From: Streptomyces echinoruber
GTDB taxonomy: Bacteria; Actinomycetota; Actinomycetes; Streptomycetales; Streptomycetaceae
Length of the DNA stretch: 46,385 nucleotides
Direction of reading: 5' to 3'
Assembly: GCF_014651135.1 (NCBI RefSeq)
Contig: NZ_BMWH01000001.1
Location: forward strand, 1 to 46,385
The notes below the pieces were generated by a model. It did not search any database. It had not been told where the DNA came from and was given only the letters and a program-made list of their open reading frames with translations. Position numbers and translations under genes: made by a program. Positions 8,576 to 15,210 of this stretch are shown here, in pieces. The stretch's first letter is position 1; every line of letters begins with the position of its first letter.

Positions 8576-9919
8576 TCAGACGTTCCGGAAGCGGTTGATG
8601 GCGTCGATGTGCTTGGCGCGCATCTCCTCGTCGCGCACGCCCAGGCCCTCGGTGGGGGCCAGGCACAGCACGCCGACCTTGCCCTGGTGCAGGTTGCGGT
8701 GCACGTCGTAGGCGGCCTGGCCGGTCTCCTCCAGCGGGTACACCTTCGACAGCGTCGGGTGGATCTTGCCCTTGGCGATGAGGCGGTTGGCCTCGTAGGC
8801 CTCGCGGTAGTTGGCGAAGTGCGAGCCGATGATGCGCTTCAGGGACATCCACAGGTAGCGGTTGTCGTACTGGTGCAGGTAGCCCGACGTCGACGCGCAG
8901 GTGACGATCGTGCCGCCCTTGCGGGTGACGTAGACGGAGGCGCCGAAGGTCTCCCGGCCGGGGTGCTCGAAGACGATGTCGACGTCCTCGCCGCCGGTCA
9001 GCTCGCGGATGCGCTTGCCGAACCGCTTCCACTCCTTCGGGTCCTGGGTGTTCTCGTCCTTCCAGAACTTGTAGTCCTCGGCGGTGCGGTCGATGATCAG
9101 CTCGGCGCCCATCTTCCGGCAGATCTCCGCCTTCTGCGGGGAGGAGACCACGCAGATCGGGGTGGCGCCGCCGGCCAGGGCGAACTGGGTGGCGTAGGAG
9201 CCCAGGCCGCCGGAGGCGCCCCAGATCAGGACGTTGTCGCCCTGCTTCATCTGGGCGCCGTTGCGGGAGACCAGCTGGCGGTAGGCGGTGGAGTTGACCA
9301 GGCCGGGGGCCGCGGCCTCCTCCCAGGTGAGGTGCTTGGGCTTGGGCATCAGCTGGTTGCTCTTGACCAGGGCGATCTCCGCCAGGCCGCCGAAGTTGGT
9401 CTCGAAGCCCCAGATGCGCTGCTCGGGGTCGAGCATGGTGTCGTCGTGGCCGTCCGGCGACTCCAGCTCGACGGAGAGGCAGTGCGCCACGACCTCGTCG
9501 CCGGGCTTCCAGGCATTCACGCCCGGGCCGGTGCGCAGCACGACGCCCGCGAGGTCGGAGCCGATGATGTGGTACGGCAGGTCGTGCCGCTTGGTCAGCG
9601 GCGACAGCTTGCCGTAGCGCTCCAGGAAGGCGAAGGTCGGCACCGGCTCGAAGATCGAGGTCCACACCGAGTTGTAGTTGACCGAGGAGGCCATGACGGC
9701 CACCAGAGCCTCGCCCGGGCCGAGTTCGGGCACCGGGACCTCGTCCAGGTGGATCGACTTGCGCGGGTCCTTCTCACGGGTGGGCATCCCCGCGAACATC
9801 TCGACCTCGTCCTTGTGGACGGTGATCGCGCGGTACGACTCGGGGAGCGGCAGAGCGGCGAAGTCGGCCGAGGTGGAGTCGGGCGACTGGATCGCGTCCA
9901 GGATGTCCTTCACGGTCAC
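8576..9919 (-). CDS. ccr: Crotonyl-CoA carboxylase/reductase
   Basis: A 447-residue medium-chain dehydrogenase/reductase that reductively carboxylates crotonyl-CoA to ethylmalonyl-CoA with NADPH and CO2. The cofactor loop is IWGASGGLGSYATQFA (~residues 232-247). Residues matching the CO2-holding set described for this family are in place: Asn81 in SSVNYNS, Phe172-Glu173 in WGFETNFGG, and His367 in IGSHFANYRE. It is the first gene of the operon and supplies both pathway intermediates and extender units for polyketides. The GTG start at 9919 was chosen for GGAGG five bases upstream; a second in-frame GTG lies two codons in. Confidence 0.95.
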   Translation of the reverse strand: MTVKDILDAIQSPDSTSADFAALPLPESYRAITVHKDEVEMFAGMPTREKDPRKSIHLDEVPVPELGPGEALVAVMASSVNYNSVWTSIFEPVPTFAFLERYGKLSPLTKRHDLPYHIIGSDLAGVVLRTGPGVNAWKPGDEVVAHCLSVELESPDGHDDTMLDPEQRIWGFETNFGGLAEIALVKSNQLMPKPKHLTWEEAAAPGLVNSTAYRQLVSRNGAQMKQGDNVLIWGASGGLGSYATQFALAGGATPICVVSSPQKAEICRKMGAELIIDRTAEDYKFWKDENTQDPKEWKRFGKRIRELTGGEDVDIVFEHPGRETFGASVYVTRKGGTIVTCASTSGYLHQYDNRYLWMSLKRIIGSHFANYREAYEANRLIAKGKIHPTLSKVYPLEETGQAAYDVHRNLHQGKVGVLCLAPTEGLGVRDEEMRAKHIDAINRFRNV

Positions 9920-10112
9920 GTGTGCCTCCGGCGGTGGGCGCCCCCCGGGAGGGACGCCGAGGGGTGCGTCGAGTGCTGAGGGTTGCTGCTGGGTGAGGGT
10001 GTGCCGTCGGTTCGGCGGTGGTGCTGTGGCGGCGCTTTGTGGCGCGAGGGTTGCCTGTGACGCAGGCGTCCGGACACGCGGGCCGTGAGGTCCGCGGGGA
10101 CAGCCCGGACAG

Positions 10113-10159
10113 CCTCAAGGTATGGCACGGTGTGTCAACTGACAAGGCACTGCGTGCCA
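10113..10159 (-). promoter_or_regulatory. Candidate ccr operon promoter with overlapping palindromes
   Basis: Read on the minus strand, TTGTCA is followed after 17 bases by TACCTT, a plausible -35/-10 pair firing toward ccr with a leader of nearly 200 bases. The perfect palindrome TGTCA-AC-TGACA (10133-10144) overlaps the -35. A wider inverted repeat TGGCACG (10123-10129) / CGTGCCA (10153-10159) frames it. These are good candidate binding sites for the neighbouring TetR regulator. The rest of 9920-10112 holds nothing I recognise. Confidence 0.5.
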
Positions 10160-10213
10160 GAAATTGCTCTCAGATGAAATCTTTACTTAACAAATGAGCG
10201 ATGATCGATCAAA

Positions 10214-10229
10214 TCTACTTTCGAGTAGA
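10214..10229. other. Small hairpin TCTACT-TTCG-AGTAGA
   Basis: A six-base-pair perfect stem closed by a TTCG tetraloop, in an AT-rich patch upstream of the ccr promoter. It could be an operator or a transcript hairpin; nothing else decides this. Confidence 0.35.
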
Positions 10230-10246
10230 GGGAGGAAGCCCACAAA

Positions 10247-10291
10247 GCGCAGGGCCGGAAGCGGCACTCAGTGTCGCTTCCGGCCCTGCGC
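10247..10291. terminator. Strong hairpin terminator downstream of tetR
   Basis: GCGCAGGGCCGGAAGCG (10247-10263) pairs perfectly with CGCTTCCGGCCCTGCGC (10275-10291). The stem extends through GCAC/GTGT to about 21 bp with a three-base loop. It follows the tetR stop (10345) on the minus strand and separates tetR from the ccr promoter. The 14-base segment CGCTTCCGGCCCTG is repeated at 10291-10304. Confidence 0.75.
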
Positions 10292-10344
10292 GCTTCCGGC
10301 CCTGTGTCGCTCTCGGCTCTTCGCCGGTGTCTGTCCCGCTGCGG

Positions 10345-11163
10345 CTACGAGCGGTCCTTCAGCGCCTGCTCGATGGTCCGCATCACCTCGTCCAGCGGGG
10401 CGTCCGTGCGGGCCACGGCCACCAGGACCTCGCCCTGCCCGGTGACCGCGGCCGGCTCCGCCCCCGGCTCCTGCGGGGCCTGTCGCCCGATGCCGATGCC
10501 CGCGCCGAAGGTCCGCCGCACGATCGCGAAGGCGTGGTCGAGCTGGGCCTCCACGTCGCCCTGGCCGCCGGCCCGCAGCCAGCGGCGCAGCACGTGGTTG
10601 TGGGCGGTGACGACGGCGGAGGCGGCGACCTCGGCGAGCAGCGGGTCGTCGTTGGCGTCGTCGGCGTGCGCGTGCTCGTCGAAGTGGCCGAGCAGGTAGC
10701 GGGTGAAGAGGCGCTCGTAGCGCGCCACGGAGGCGATCTCCGCCTCGCGCAGCGTGGGCACCTCGCGGGTCAGCTTGTAGCGGGCGACCGAGATGTCCGG
10801 CCGCGCCGCGTACATCTTCATGACCTCCTTGATGCCGCGGCAGACGGTGTCGAGCGGGTGCTCGTGCGGCGGGGCCGCCTTCAGCACCGCCTCGGCGCGC
10901 ACCAGGGTGTCGTCGTGGTCGGGGAAGATCGCCTCCTCCTTGGAGCGGAAGTGGCGGAAGAAGGTGCGGCGGGCCACTCCCGCCGCCGCGGCGATCTCGT
11001 CGACCGTGGTCGCCTCGTACCCCTTGGTGGCGAACAGCTCCATGGCCGCGGCCGCCAGTTCGCGGCGCATCTTCAGCCGCTGGGCGGCGGCACGGCTGCC
11101 TGCGGCGCTCTCCGGCGTGTCGGGCGCGGCGGGTGTACGTGAGGACTTGGCGGGCTGGGACAT
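10345..11163 (-). CDS. TetR-family transcriptional regulator
   Basis: A 272-residue one-domain-plus-ligand-pocket repressor or activator. The helix-turn-helix lies at residues ~35-80: RRELAAAAMELFATKGYEAT, TVDEIAAAAGVARRTFFRHF, RSKEEAIF. The C-terminal part is helical, with a long Ala/Glu-rich region. The start at 11163 matches where the fold begins. It lies between the 3-hydroxyacyl-CoA dehydrogenase and ccr in the same orientation. A TetR protein (CcrR) activates ccr in Methylobacterium, so control of ccr here is plausible but unproven. A palindrome 18 bases upstream of its start (11181-11202) may allow self-regulation. Confidence 0.9.
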   Translation of the reverse strand: MSQPAKSSRTPAAPDTPESAAGSRAAAQRLKMRRELAAAAMELFATKGYEATTVDEIAAAAGVARRTFFRHFRSKEEAIFPDHDDTLVRAEAVLKAAPPHEHPLDTVCRGIKEVMKMYAARPDISVARYKLTREVPTLREAEIASVARYERLFTRYLLGHFDEHAHADDANDDPLLAEVAASAVVTAHNHVLRRWLRAGGQGDVEAQLDHAFAIVRRTFGAGIGIGRQAPQEPGAEPAAVTGQGEVLVAVARTDAPLDEVMRTIEQALKDRS

Positions 11164-11180
11164 GCCCCGAACGTACTGCA

Positions 11181-11202
11181 TCCGCGCAGCGTGATGCGCG
11201 GA
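11181..11202. promoter_or_regulatory. Inverted repeat upstream of tetR
   Basis: TCCGCGCA (11181-11188) and TGCGCGGA (11195-11202) form a perfect 8-bp inverted repeat with a six-base spacer, 18 bases before the tetR start codon. Likely an autoregulatory operator or leader hairpin; inference. Confidence 0.4.
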
Positions 11203-11245
11203 CCCGGGGCTTGCCCCGCCCGCGCCGGGCGGGGCAAGCCCCGGG
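11203..11245. terminator. Terminator of the 3-hydroxyacyl-CoA dehydrogenase gene
   Basis: CCCGGGGCTTGCCCCGCCCG (11203-11222) pairs with CGGGCGGGGCAAGCCCCGGG (11226-11245), a 20-bp perfect stem with a three-base loop. It lies 75 bases after the dehydrogenase stop on the minus strand, so tetR most likely has its own promoter within ~40 bases. Confidence 0.8.
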
Positions 11246-11320
11246 GCGGGCGGGGTGCCGGCGGCCGGGTCCAGCAGCCCGCCCCAGTGCGCGGCGCTCC
11301 GCGTCCGCTCGCCGGGCCGG

Positions 11321-13138
11321 TCAGCGCTTGGCATATTCGCGGAAGCCGCGGCCGGTCTTGCGGCCGAGGCAGCCCGCGGCCACCAGGTGCTCCAGGAGCG
11401 GGGCCGGGGCCAGGCCCGGGTCGCGGAACTCCTCGTGCAGGACCTTCTCGATGGCCAGCGACACGTCCAGGCCGACCACGTCCAGCAGCTCGAACGGGCC
11501 CATCGGGTAGCCGCCGCCCAGCTTCATCGCGGTGTCGATGTCGTCGAGGGAGGCGTAGTGCTCCTGGACCATCTTGACCGCGTTGTTGAGGTACGGGAAC
11601 AGCAGCGCGTTGACGATGAACCCGGCCCGGTCGCCGCAGTCCACGGCGTGCTTGCGGATCTTCCCGCACACCTCGCGGACCGTGGCGTGCACGTCGTCGG
11701 CGGTGAGCACGGTGCGCACGACCTCGACGAGCTTCATGGCCGGCGCCGGGTTGAAGAAGTGCATGCCGATCACGTCCCGCGGGCGGGAGGTGGCGCGGGC
11801 GCAGGCGACGACGGGCAGCGAGGAGGTGGTGGTGGCGAGCACCGCGCCGGGCTTGCAGACCTTGTCCAGCGTGGCGAACAGCTGCCGCTTGACCTCCAGG
11901 TCCTCGGCCACCGCCTCCACCGCCAGGTCGACGTCGGCGAAGTCGTCACAGGTGCCGGTCGGGGTGATGCGGTCCAGGGCCTGCGCGGCCGCCTCGGCGG
12001 TCAGCCGGCCCTTGTCGACGCTGCGGGAGAGGGACTTGCCGATCCGGGCCTTGGCGGCCCGCGCCTTCTCCTCGCTGCGCGCGGCCAGCACCACCTCGTA
12101 GCCGGCCTTGGCGAAGACCTCGGCGATGCCGGAGGCCATGGTGCCGGAGCCGGCGACGCCGACGGAGCGGACCGGGCGGCCGGGGGTGCGCGGGCCGTCC
12201 TCGCGCGGGGTGAGGTCGTCCGGCACCACCGTGCCGCTGCCGGGCGCCTCGTAGGTGTAGAAGCCGCGGCCCGCCTTGCGTCCCGTCAGGCCGGCCTCGC
12301 TGAGCTGCTTCAGGATGGGCGCGGGGGCGTGCAGGCGGTCGTGCGAGGCGGCGTACATGGCCTCCAGGACCGTGCGCGCGGTGTCGATGCCGATCAGGTC
12401 CAGCAGTGCCAGCGGGCCCATCGGCAGCCCGCAGCCCAGCCGCATCGCCGCGTCGATGTCCTCGCGGGAGGCGTAGCGCGACTCGTACATCGCCGCGGCC
12501 TGGTTGAGGTAGCCGAACAGCAGCCCGTCGGCGATGAAACCGGGCCGGTCGCCGATGGAGACGGGCTCCTTGCCGAGGTCGAGGACGAGGTCGGTGACCG
12601 CGGCCACGGCCTGCGGCGCGGTCAGCACCGAGGAGGCGATCTCCACCAGCCTCATGGCCGGCGCCGGGTTGAAGAAGTGCAGGCCCAGCACCCGTTCCGG
12701 GCGGGCGGAGTCGGCGGCCAGGCGCGTGACCGAGAGCGCGTTGGTGCCGGTGGCCAGGATGGTCTCCGGCCGCACGATGCCGTCCAGTTCGCGGAAGATC
12801 TGCTGCTTGAGCTCGTACGACTCCGGCACGACCTCGACGACCAGGTCGGCGCCGGCCGCGGCCGCGAGGTCGGTGGAGGTGGTCACGCGGGCGAGGGTGC
12901 GCGCACGCTCCTCCTCGGTGAGGCGGCCGCGCTCGACGGCGCGGGCGGTGGAGGCCTCCAGGGCGGCGACGCAGCGGGCGGCGGCGGTCTCGCTGACGTC
13001 GATGCCGATCACGTCGCGGCCGGCCCGGGCCAGGACCTCGGCGATGCCGGTACCCATGGTGCCGAGGCCGACGACGGCGACGGTCCGCAGGGGCGATGCG
13101 GCGGGGGACAGGGAAGTGTCGGACTGGGGAGTGGCCAT
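11321..13138 (-). CDS. Tandem-duplicated 3-hydroxyacyl-CoA (3-hydroxybutyryl-CoA) dehydrogenase
   Basis: A 605-residue protein made of two complete 3-hydroxyacyl-CoA dehydrogenases in tandem, about twice the usual ~285 residues. Copy 1 (residues ~18-300) has the Rossmann loop VVGLGTMGTGIAEVL and HFFNPAPAMRLVEI. Copy 2 (~325-600) has VAGSGTMASGIAEVF and HFFNPAPAMKLVEV. The catalytic-loop Ser region differs: copy 2 has the usual TTTSSLPV, while copy 1 has GTNALSVT, so copy 1 may be altered in activity. The reaction interconverts acetoacetyl-CoA and 3-hydroxybutyryl-CoA with NAD(P), one step from the ccr substrate crotonyl-CoA. The start at 13138 begins just before the first Rossmann fold. Confidence 0.9.
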   Translation of the reverse strand: MATPQSDTSLSPAASPLRTVAVVGLGTMGTGIAEVLARAGRDVIGIDVSETAAARCVAALEASTARAVERGRLTEEERARTLARVTTSTDLAAAAGADLVVEVVPESYELKQQIFRELDGIVRPETILATGTNALSVTRLAADSARPERVLGLHFFNPAPAMRLVEIASSVLTAPQAVAAVTDLVLDLGKEPVSIGDRPGFIADGLLFGYLNQAAAMYESRYASREDIDAAMRLGCGLPMGPLALLDLIGIDTARTVLEAMYAASHDRLHAPAPILKQLSEAGLTGRKAGRGFYTYEAPGSGTVVPDDLTPREDGPRTPGRPVRSVGVAGSGTMASGIAEVFAKAGYEVVLAARSEEKARAAKARIGKSLSRSVDKGRLTAEAAAQALDRITPTGTCDDFADVDLAVEAVAEDLEVKRQLFATLDKVCKPGAVLATTTSSLPVVACARATSRPRDVIGMHFFNPAPAMKLVEVVRTVLTADDVHATVREVCGKIRKHAVDCGDRAGFIVNALLFPYLNNAVKMVQEHYASLDDIDTAMKLGGGYPMGPFELLDVVGLDVSLAIEKVLHEEFRDPGLAPAPLLEHLVAAGCLGRKTGRGFREYAKR

Positions 13139-13364
13139 CGCGGGACTCCAGGCAGGGATGAGGGTGACGACGAAAGGGCCGCCGGGGTGCGCCGGAGCGC
13201 ACCCCGGGAGCGGCGAGGAGTGCGGGTGTGGGTGGGCCGGGCTACGAGCGCACACGCCCGGTGCCGTCGGGGTCCGCACTCGGCGGGGCCGAAGCGGGGG
13301 CGCGCACACGCCCGTTCCGACGGCGGGAAACCGACCGGCCCTGTCCCGGAGCCGGGTCGTACAG

Positions 13365-13478
13365 CGGTACCAGGTACCGAACCGAACAGCGTCGCGGCGG
13401 CCGCGTCACCAGACCGCAGCGAGCAGAAGTGCGAGGGGGTAACTCGCTCGTCTGAGCTTAACCGGCTGGTAACGAGCG
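13365..13478. promoter_or_regulatory. Divergent intergenic region with palindromes
   Basis: The 402-base gap between the dehydrogenase and the HEAT-repeat gene (13139-13540) contains a perfect palindrome CGGTAC-CAG-GTACCG (13365-13379) and an inverted repeat CGCTCGT (13445-13451) / ACGAGCG (13472-13478). The latter frames an AT-richer patch with GGTAACTCG and GGTAACGAG. These are candidate regulator sites for the minus-strand gene. The remainder is GC-rich and without a recognisable gene. Confidence 0.4.
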
Positions 13479-13528
13479 CGCCACCCCCTGAGTTTGTGAT
13501 CTGGCTCCCGCCCCGCCCGCCCCGCCCC

Positions 13529-13534
13529 TACGCT
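13529..13534 (+). promoter_or_regulatory. Candidate -10 for a leaderless transcript
   Basis: TACGCT ends six bases before the ATG at 13541 and there is no Shine-Dalgarno sequence, the usual arrangement of leaderless Streptomyces genes. No clear -35 is visible. Confidence 0.4.
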
Positions 13535-13540
13535 CGAGAC

Positions 13541-14116
13541 ATGGACGAAGAGTTGCGCTCGCTCACGGAGCGCTTACGGCGGGAGTCGGGCGGTTCGGCG
13601 GCCTGCGAGCGCCTGGCGGCCACCGGGGACCTCGACGAGCTGGCCGGCGTGCTCACGGCGCCCGGACAGCCGCTGTGGGCGCGGGAACTGGCCGCGTTCC
13701 GGCTCGGACTGGCCGGGGACCGGCGCGCCTTCGAGTCCCTCGTGCTCTTCCTCAACCACCGCGACCCGCCGCGCTGCGCCTCCGCCGCGTACGCCCTGGC
13801 CCGCCTGCGCGACCCGCGCACCGCCCGCGCGGCGGCGGCCCTCGCCACCAACGAACTGCGCGTCGCCTACGCCCTGCACCCCGTCCGCCTGCTCGTGGAA
13901 CTGCGCGCACCGGAGTCCGTGCCGGCCCTGATCACCACGCTTCGGCGCCGCCTGCGCCCCCACGACCCCCACCGCCGCGTCGCCCTCGCCTGCATCGAGG
14001 GCCTCGGCGCGCTGGGCGACGCCCGGGCCCGGCCGGTGCTGACGGAGGCGCTCGCCCACCCGCCCCTGGCCCAGGCCGCCGCCCACGCGCTGAAACGGCT
14101 CCCGCAGGCGGGGTGA
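13541..14116 (+). CDS. HEAT-repeat protein with a TTA codon
   Basis: A 191-residue soluble protein made mostly of HEAT/Armadillo-type helical pairs, e.g. LWARELAAFRLGLAGDRRAFESL, then CASAAYALARLRDPRTARA, then VPALITTLRRRL and CIEGLGALGDARARPVLTEAL. Such repeats form a curved protein-binding scaffold; no catalytic motif is present and the partner is unknown. Codon 12 (13574-13576) is TTA, which in Streptomyces needs the bldA leucine tRNA, so translation is probably tied to development. The gene has no Shine-Dalgarno and a TACGCT hexamer six bases upstream, so it is probably leaderless. It is convergent with the GNAT gene. Confidence 0.85.
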   Translation: MDEELRSLTERLRRESGGSAACERLAATGDLDELAGVLTAPGQPLWARELAAFRLGLAGDRRAFESLVLFLNHRDPPRCASAAYALARLRDPRTARAAAALATNELRVAYALHPVRLLVELRAPESVPALITTLRRRLRPHDPHRRVALACIEGLGALGDARARPVLTEALAHPPLAQAAAHALKRLPQAG

Positions 14117-14138
14117 GGGGCGGGCGCCCGGTGGCGAC

Positions 14139-14162
14139 GGGGGTGGGGGTGGGGGCGCGGGG
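14139..14162 (+). other. Potential G-quadruplex between convergent genes
   Basis: Four guanine runs (five, five, five and four G) separated by T, T and CGC lie directly between the HEAT gene and the GNAT stop codon, which begins at 14163. On the plus-strand transcript this could fold into a G-quadruplex and act as an end structure. Only the sequence pattern supports this. Confidence 0.5.
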
Positions 14163-14711
14163 TCAGGCGCCGGGTGCGGTGACGGGCCGCGCGTGCGGCA
14201 CCGTCACGGAGCGCACCTCCGGTACGGCGACACCGCCGGCCTCGAAGGCCTCCTCCGCGCCGTCGGGCCAAAAGCCCGCCCGTTCGGAGAAGCGACGGGC
14301 GCGGGCGTTGTCCCTCAGCACCCACAGGAACACGCGGGGACGGCCGGCGGCCGAGCAGCGGCGCACCGTCTCGGCGAGCAGCGCGCGTCCCGCGCCGCGG
14401 CCCTGGTGCCCGGGGTGGACGTAGAGGGCGTACAGCTCGGCGTCCGCGGTGTGCGCGTCACCGTCCCGGTACGGGCCGAACGCGGCCCAGCCGGTGACCT
14501 CGCCCTCCTGCTCGGCGACCAGGTTCACCACCCGGCCGCCGCCCCCGGCCAGGCGCGCCCGGTGCCGGGCGGCGTCCTCGGCCACGTCGAGGCCGTCCAG
14601 GTACGCCTGCGGCATCAGGCCCCGGTAGGCGGTCTGCCGGCCGCGCACCCGGATCTCGGCCACTCGGTCGCAGTCGGCGTGCGTCATCTCCCGCACCGGT
14701 ACGGCGCTCAC
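14163..14711 (-). CDS. GNAT-family N-acetyltransferase
   Basis: A 182-residue acetyl-CoA-dependent acyltransferase. The GNAT fold is visible from VREMTHADCDRVAEIRVRG through AELYALYVHPGHQGRGAGRA, the acetyl-CoA pyrophosphate loop (QGRGAGRALL, residues ~103-112), to LWVLRDNARARRFSERAGF. The substrate is unknown. The GTG start at 14711 overlaps the stop of the upstream rid gene (GTGA), so translation is coupled. The last 20 residues are Val/Pro/Ala-rich and probably not part of the fold. Confidence 0.85.
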   Translation of the reverse strand: MSAVPVREMTHADCDRVAEIRVRGRQTAYRGLMPQAYLDGLDVAEDAARHRARLAGGGGRVVNLVAEQEGEVTGWAAFGPYRDGDAHTADAELYALYVHPGHQGRGAGRALLAETVRRCSAAGRPRVFLWVLRDNARARRFSERAGFWPDGAEEAFEAGGVAVPEVRSVTVPHARPVTAPGA

Positions 14712-15130
14712 GTCCCGACCAGGGCCGGCGCCTCGGCCTCCATGAGGAACTCGGGGCGGACCGGGGCCGCCACCTGCGGCGCGGAGGAGGCCGGGAGGCG
14801 GTCGTCGGGCAGGTGGGCGGCGCGGGCCTCGCGCAGGGCGGGCAGGTGGGCCATGTCCGTGACGAAGCAGGTGACGAAGCAGGTGACGAAGCAGGTGAGT
14901 TCGACGACGTCGTCGAAGCCGGCGCCGGCCGCCGCGAGGCAGCGGCGCAGGTTCTCGAAGACCTGGCGGGCCTGGGCCGCCGGGTCGCCCGCGCCGACCA
15001 ACTCGCCCGCCTCGTCGAGGGGGAGCCGGCCGGAGACGACGACCAGGCGGCCGGTGCCCGTCACGACGTGCGTGTACGGGGCGGCGGGGGCGACCCCGTC
15101 GGGGGCGGTGATCCGGATCGGCGCGCTCAT
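14708..15130 (-). CDS. Rid-family protein with a triplicated CFVT segment
   Basis: A 140-residue member of the YjgF/YER057c/UK114 (RidA) family, small trimeric proteins that often hydrolyse reactive enamine/imine intermediates. Family features: YTHVVTGTGRLVVVSGRLPLD, AAQARQVFENLRRCLAAAGA, FDDVVELTCFVTD and VRPEFLMEAEA. The usual single strand reading about LTCFVTDM is expanded here to TCFV repeated three times (residues ~79-91) by an exact 12-base tandem repeat at 14859-14898. The expected catalytic Arg position near the C-terminus is not clearly recognisable, so deaminase activity is uncertain. It is coupled to the following GNAT gene by GTGA overlap. Confidence 0.85.
   Translation of the reverse strand: MSAPIRITAPDGVAPAAPYTHVVTGTGRLVVVSGRLPLDEAGELVGAGDPAAQARQVFENLRRCLAAAGAGFDDVVELTCFVTCFVTCFVTDMAHLPALREARAAHLPDDRLPASSAPQVAAPVRPEFLMEAEAPALVGT
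14859..14898. repeat. 12-bp tandem repeat inside the rid gene
   Basis: GTGACGAAGCAG occurs three times without any change (14859-14870, 14871-14882, 14883-14894), followed by GTGA. It encodes the CFVT expansion on the minus strand. Copy-number change would keep the frame. Confidence 0.95.
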
Positions 15131-15210
15131 GCGGCCCCTCATGGGCCACGGCACCGACAACGCCCCCGACAGCGCCCCCGACGGGCGGCCGCCCTGCCGC
15201 CGGGTACGGC

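Noticed and set aside
11255..14116. A 953-codon plus-strand open frame antisense to the dehydrogenase gene
   Set aside because: High GC keeps antisense frames open. Only its last 191 codons (from 13541) have protein-like composition and family similarity; the rest is a shadow.
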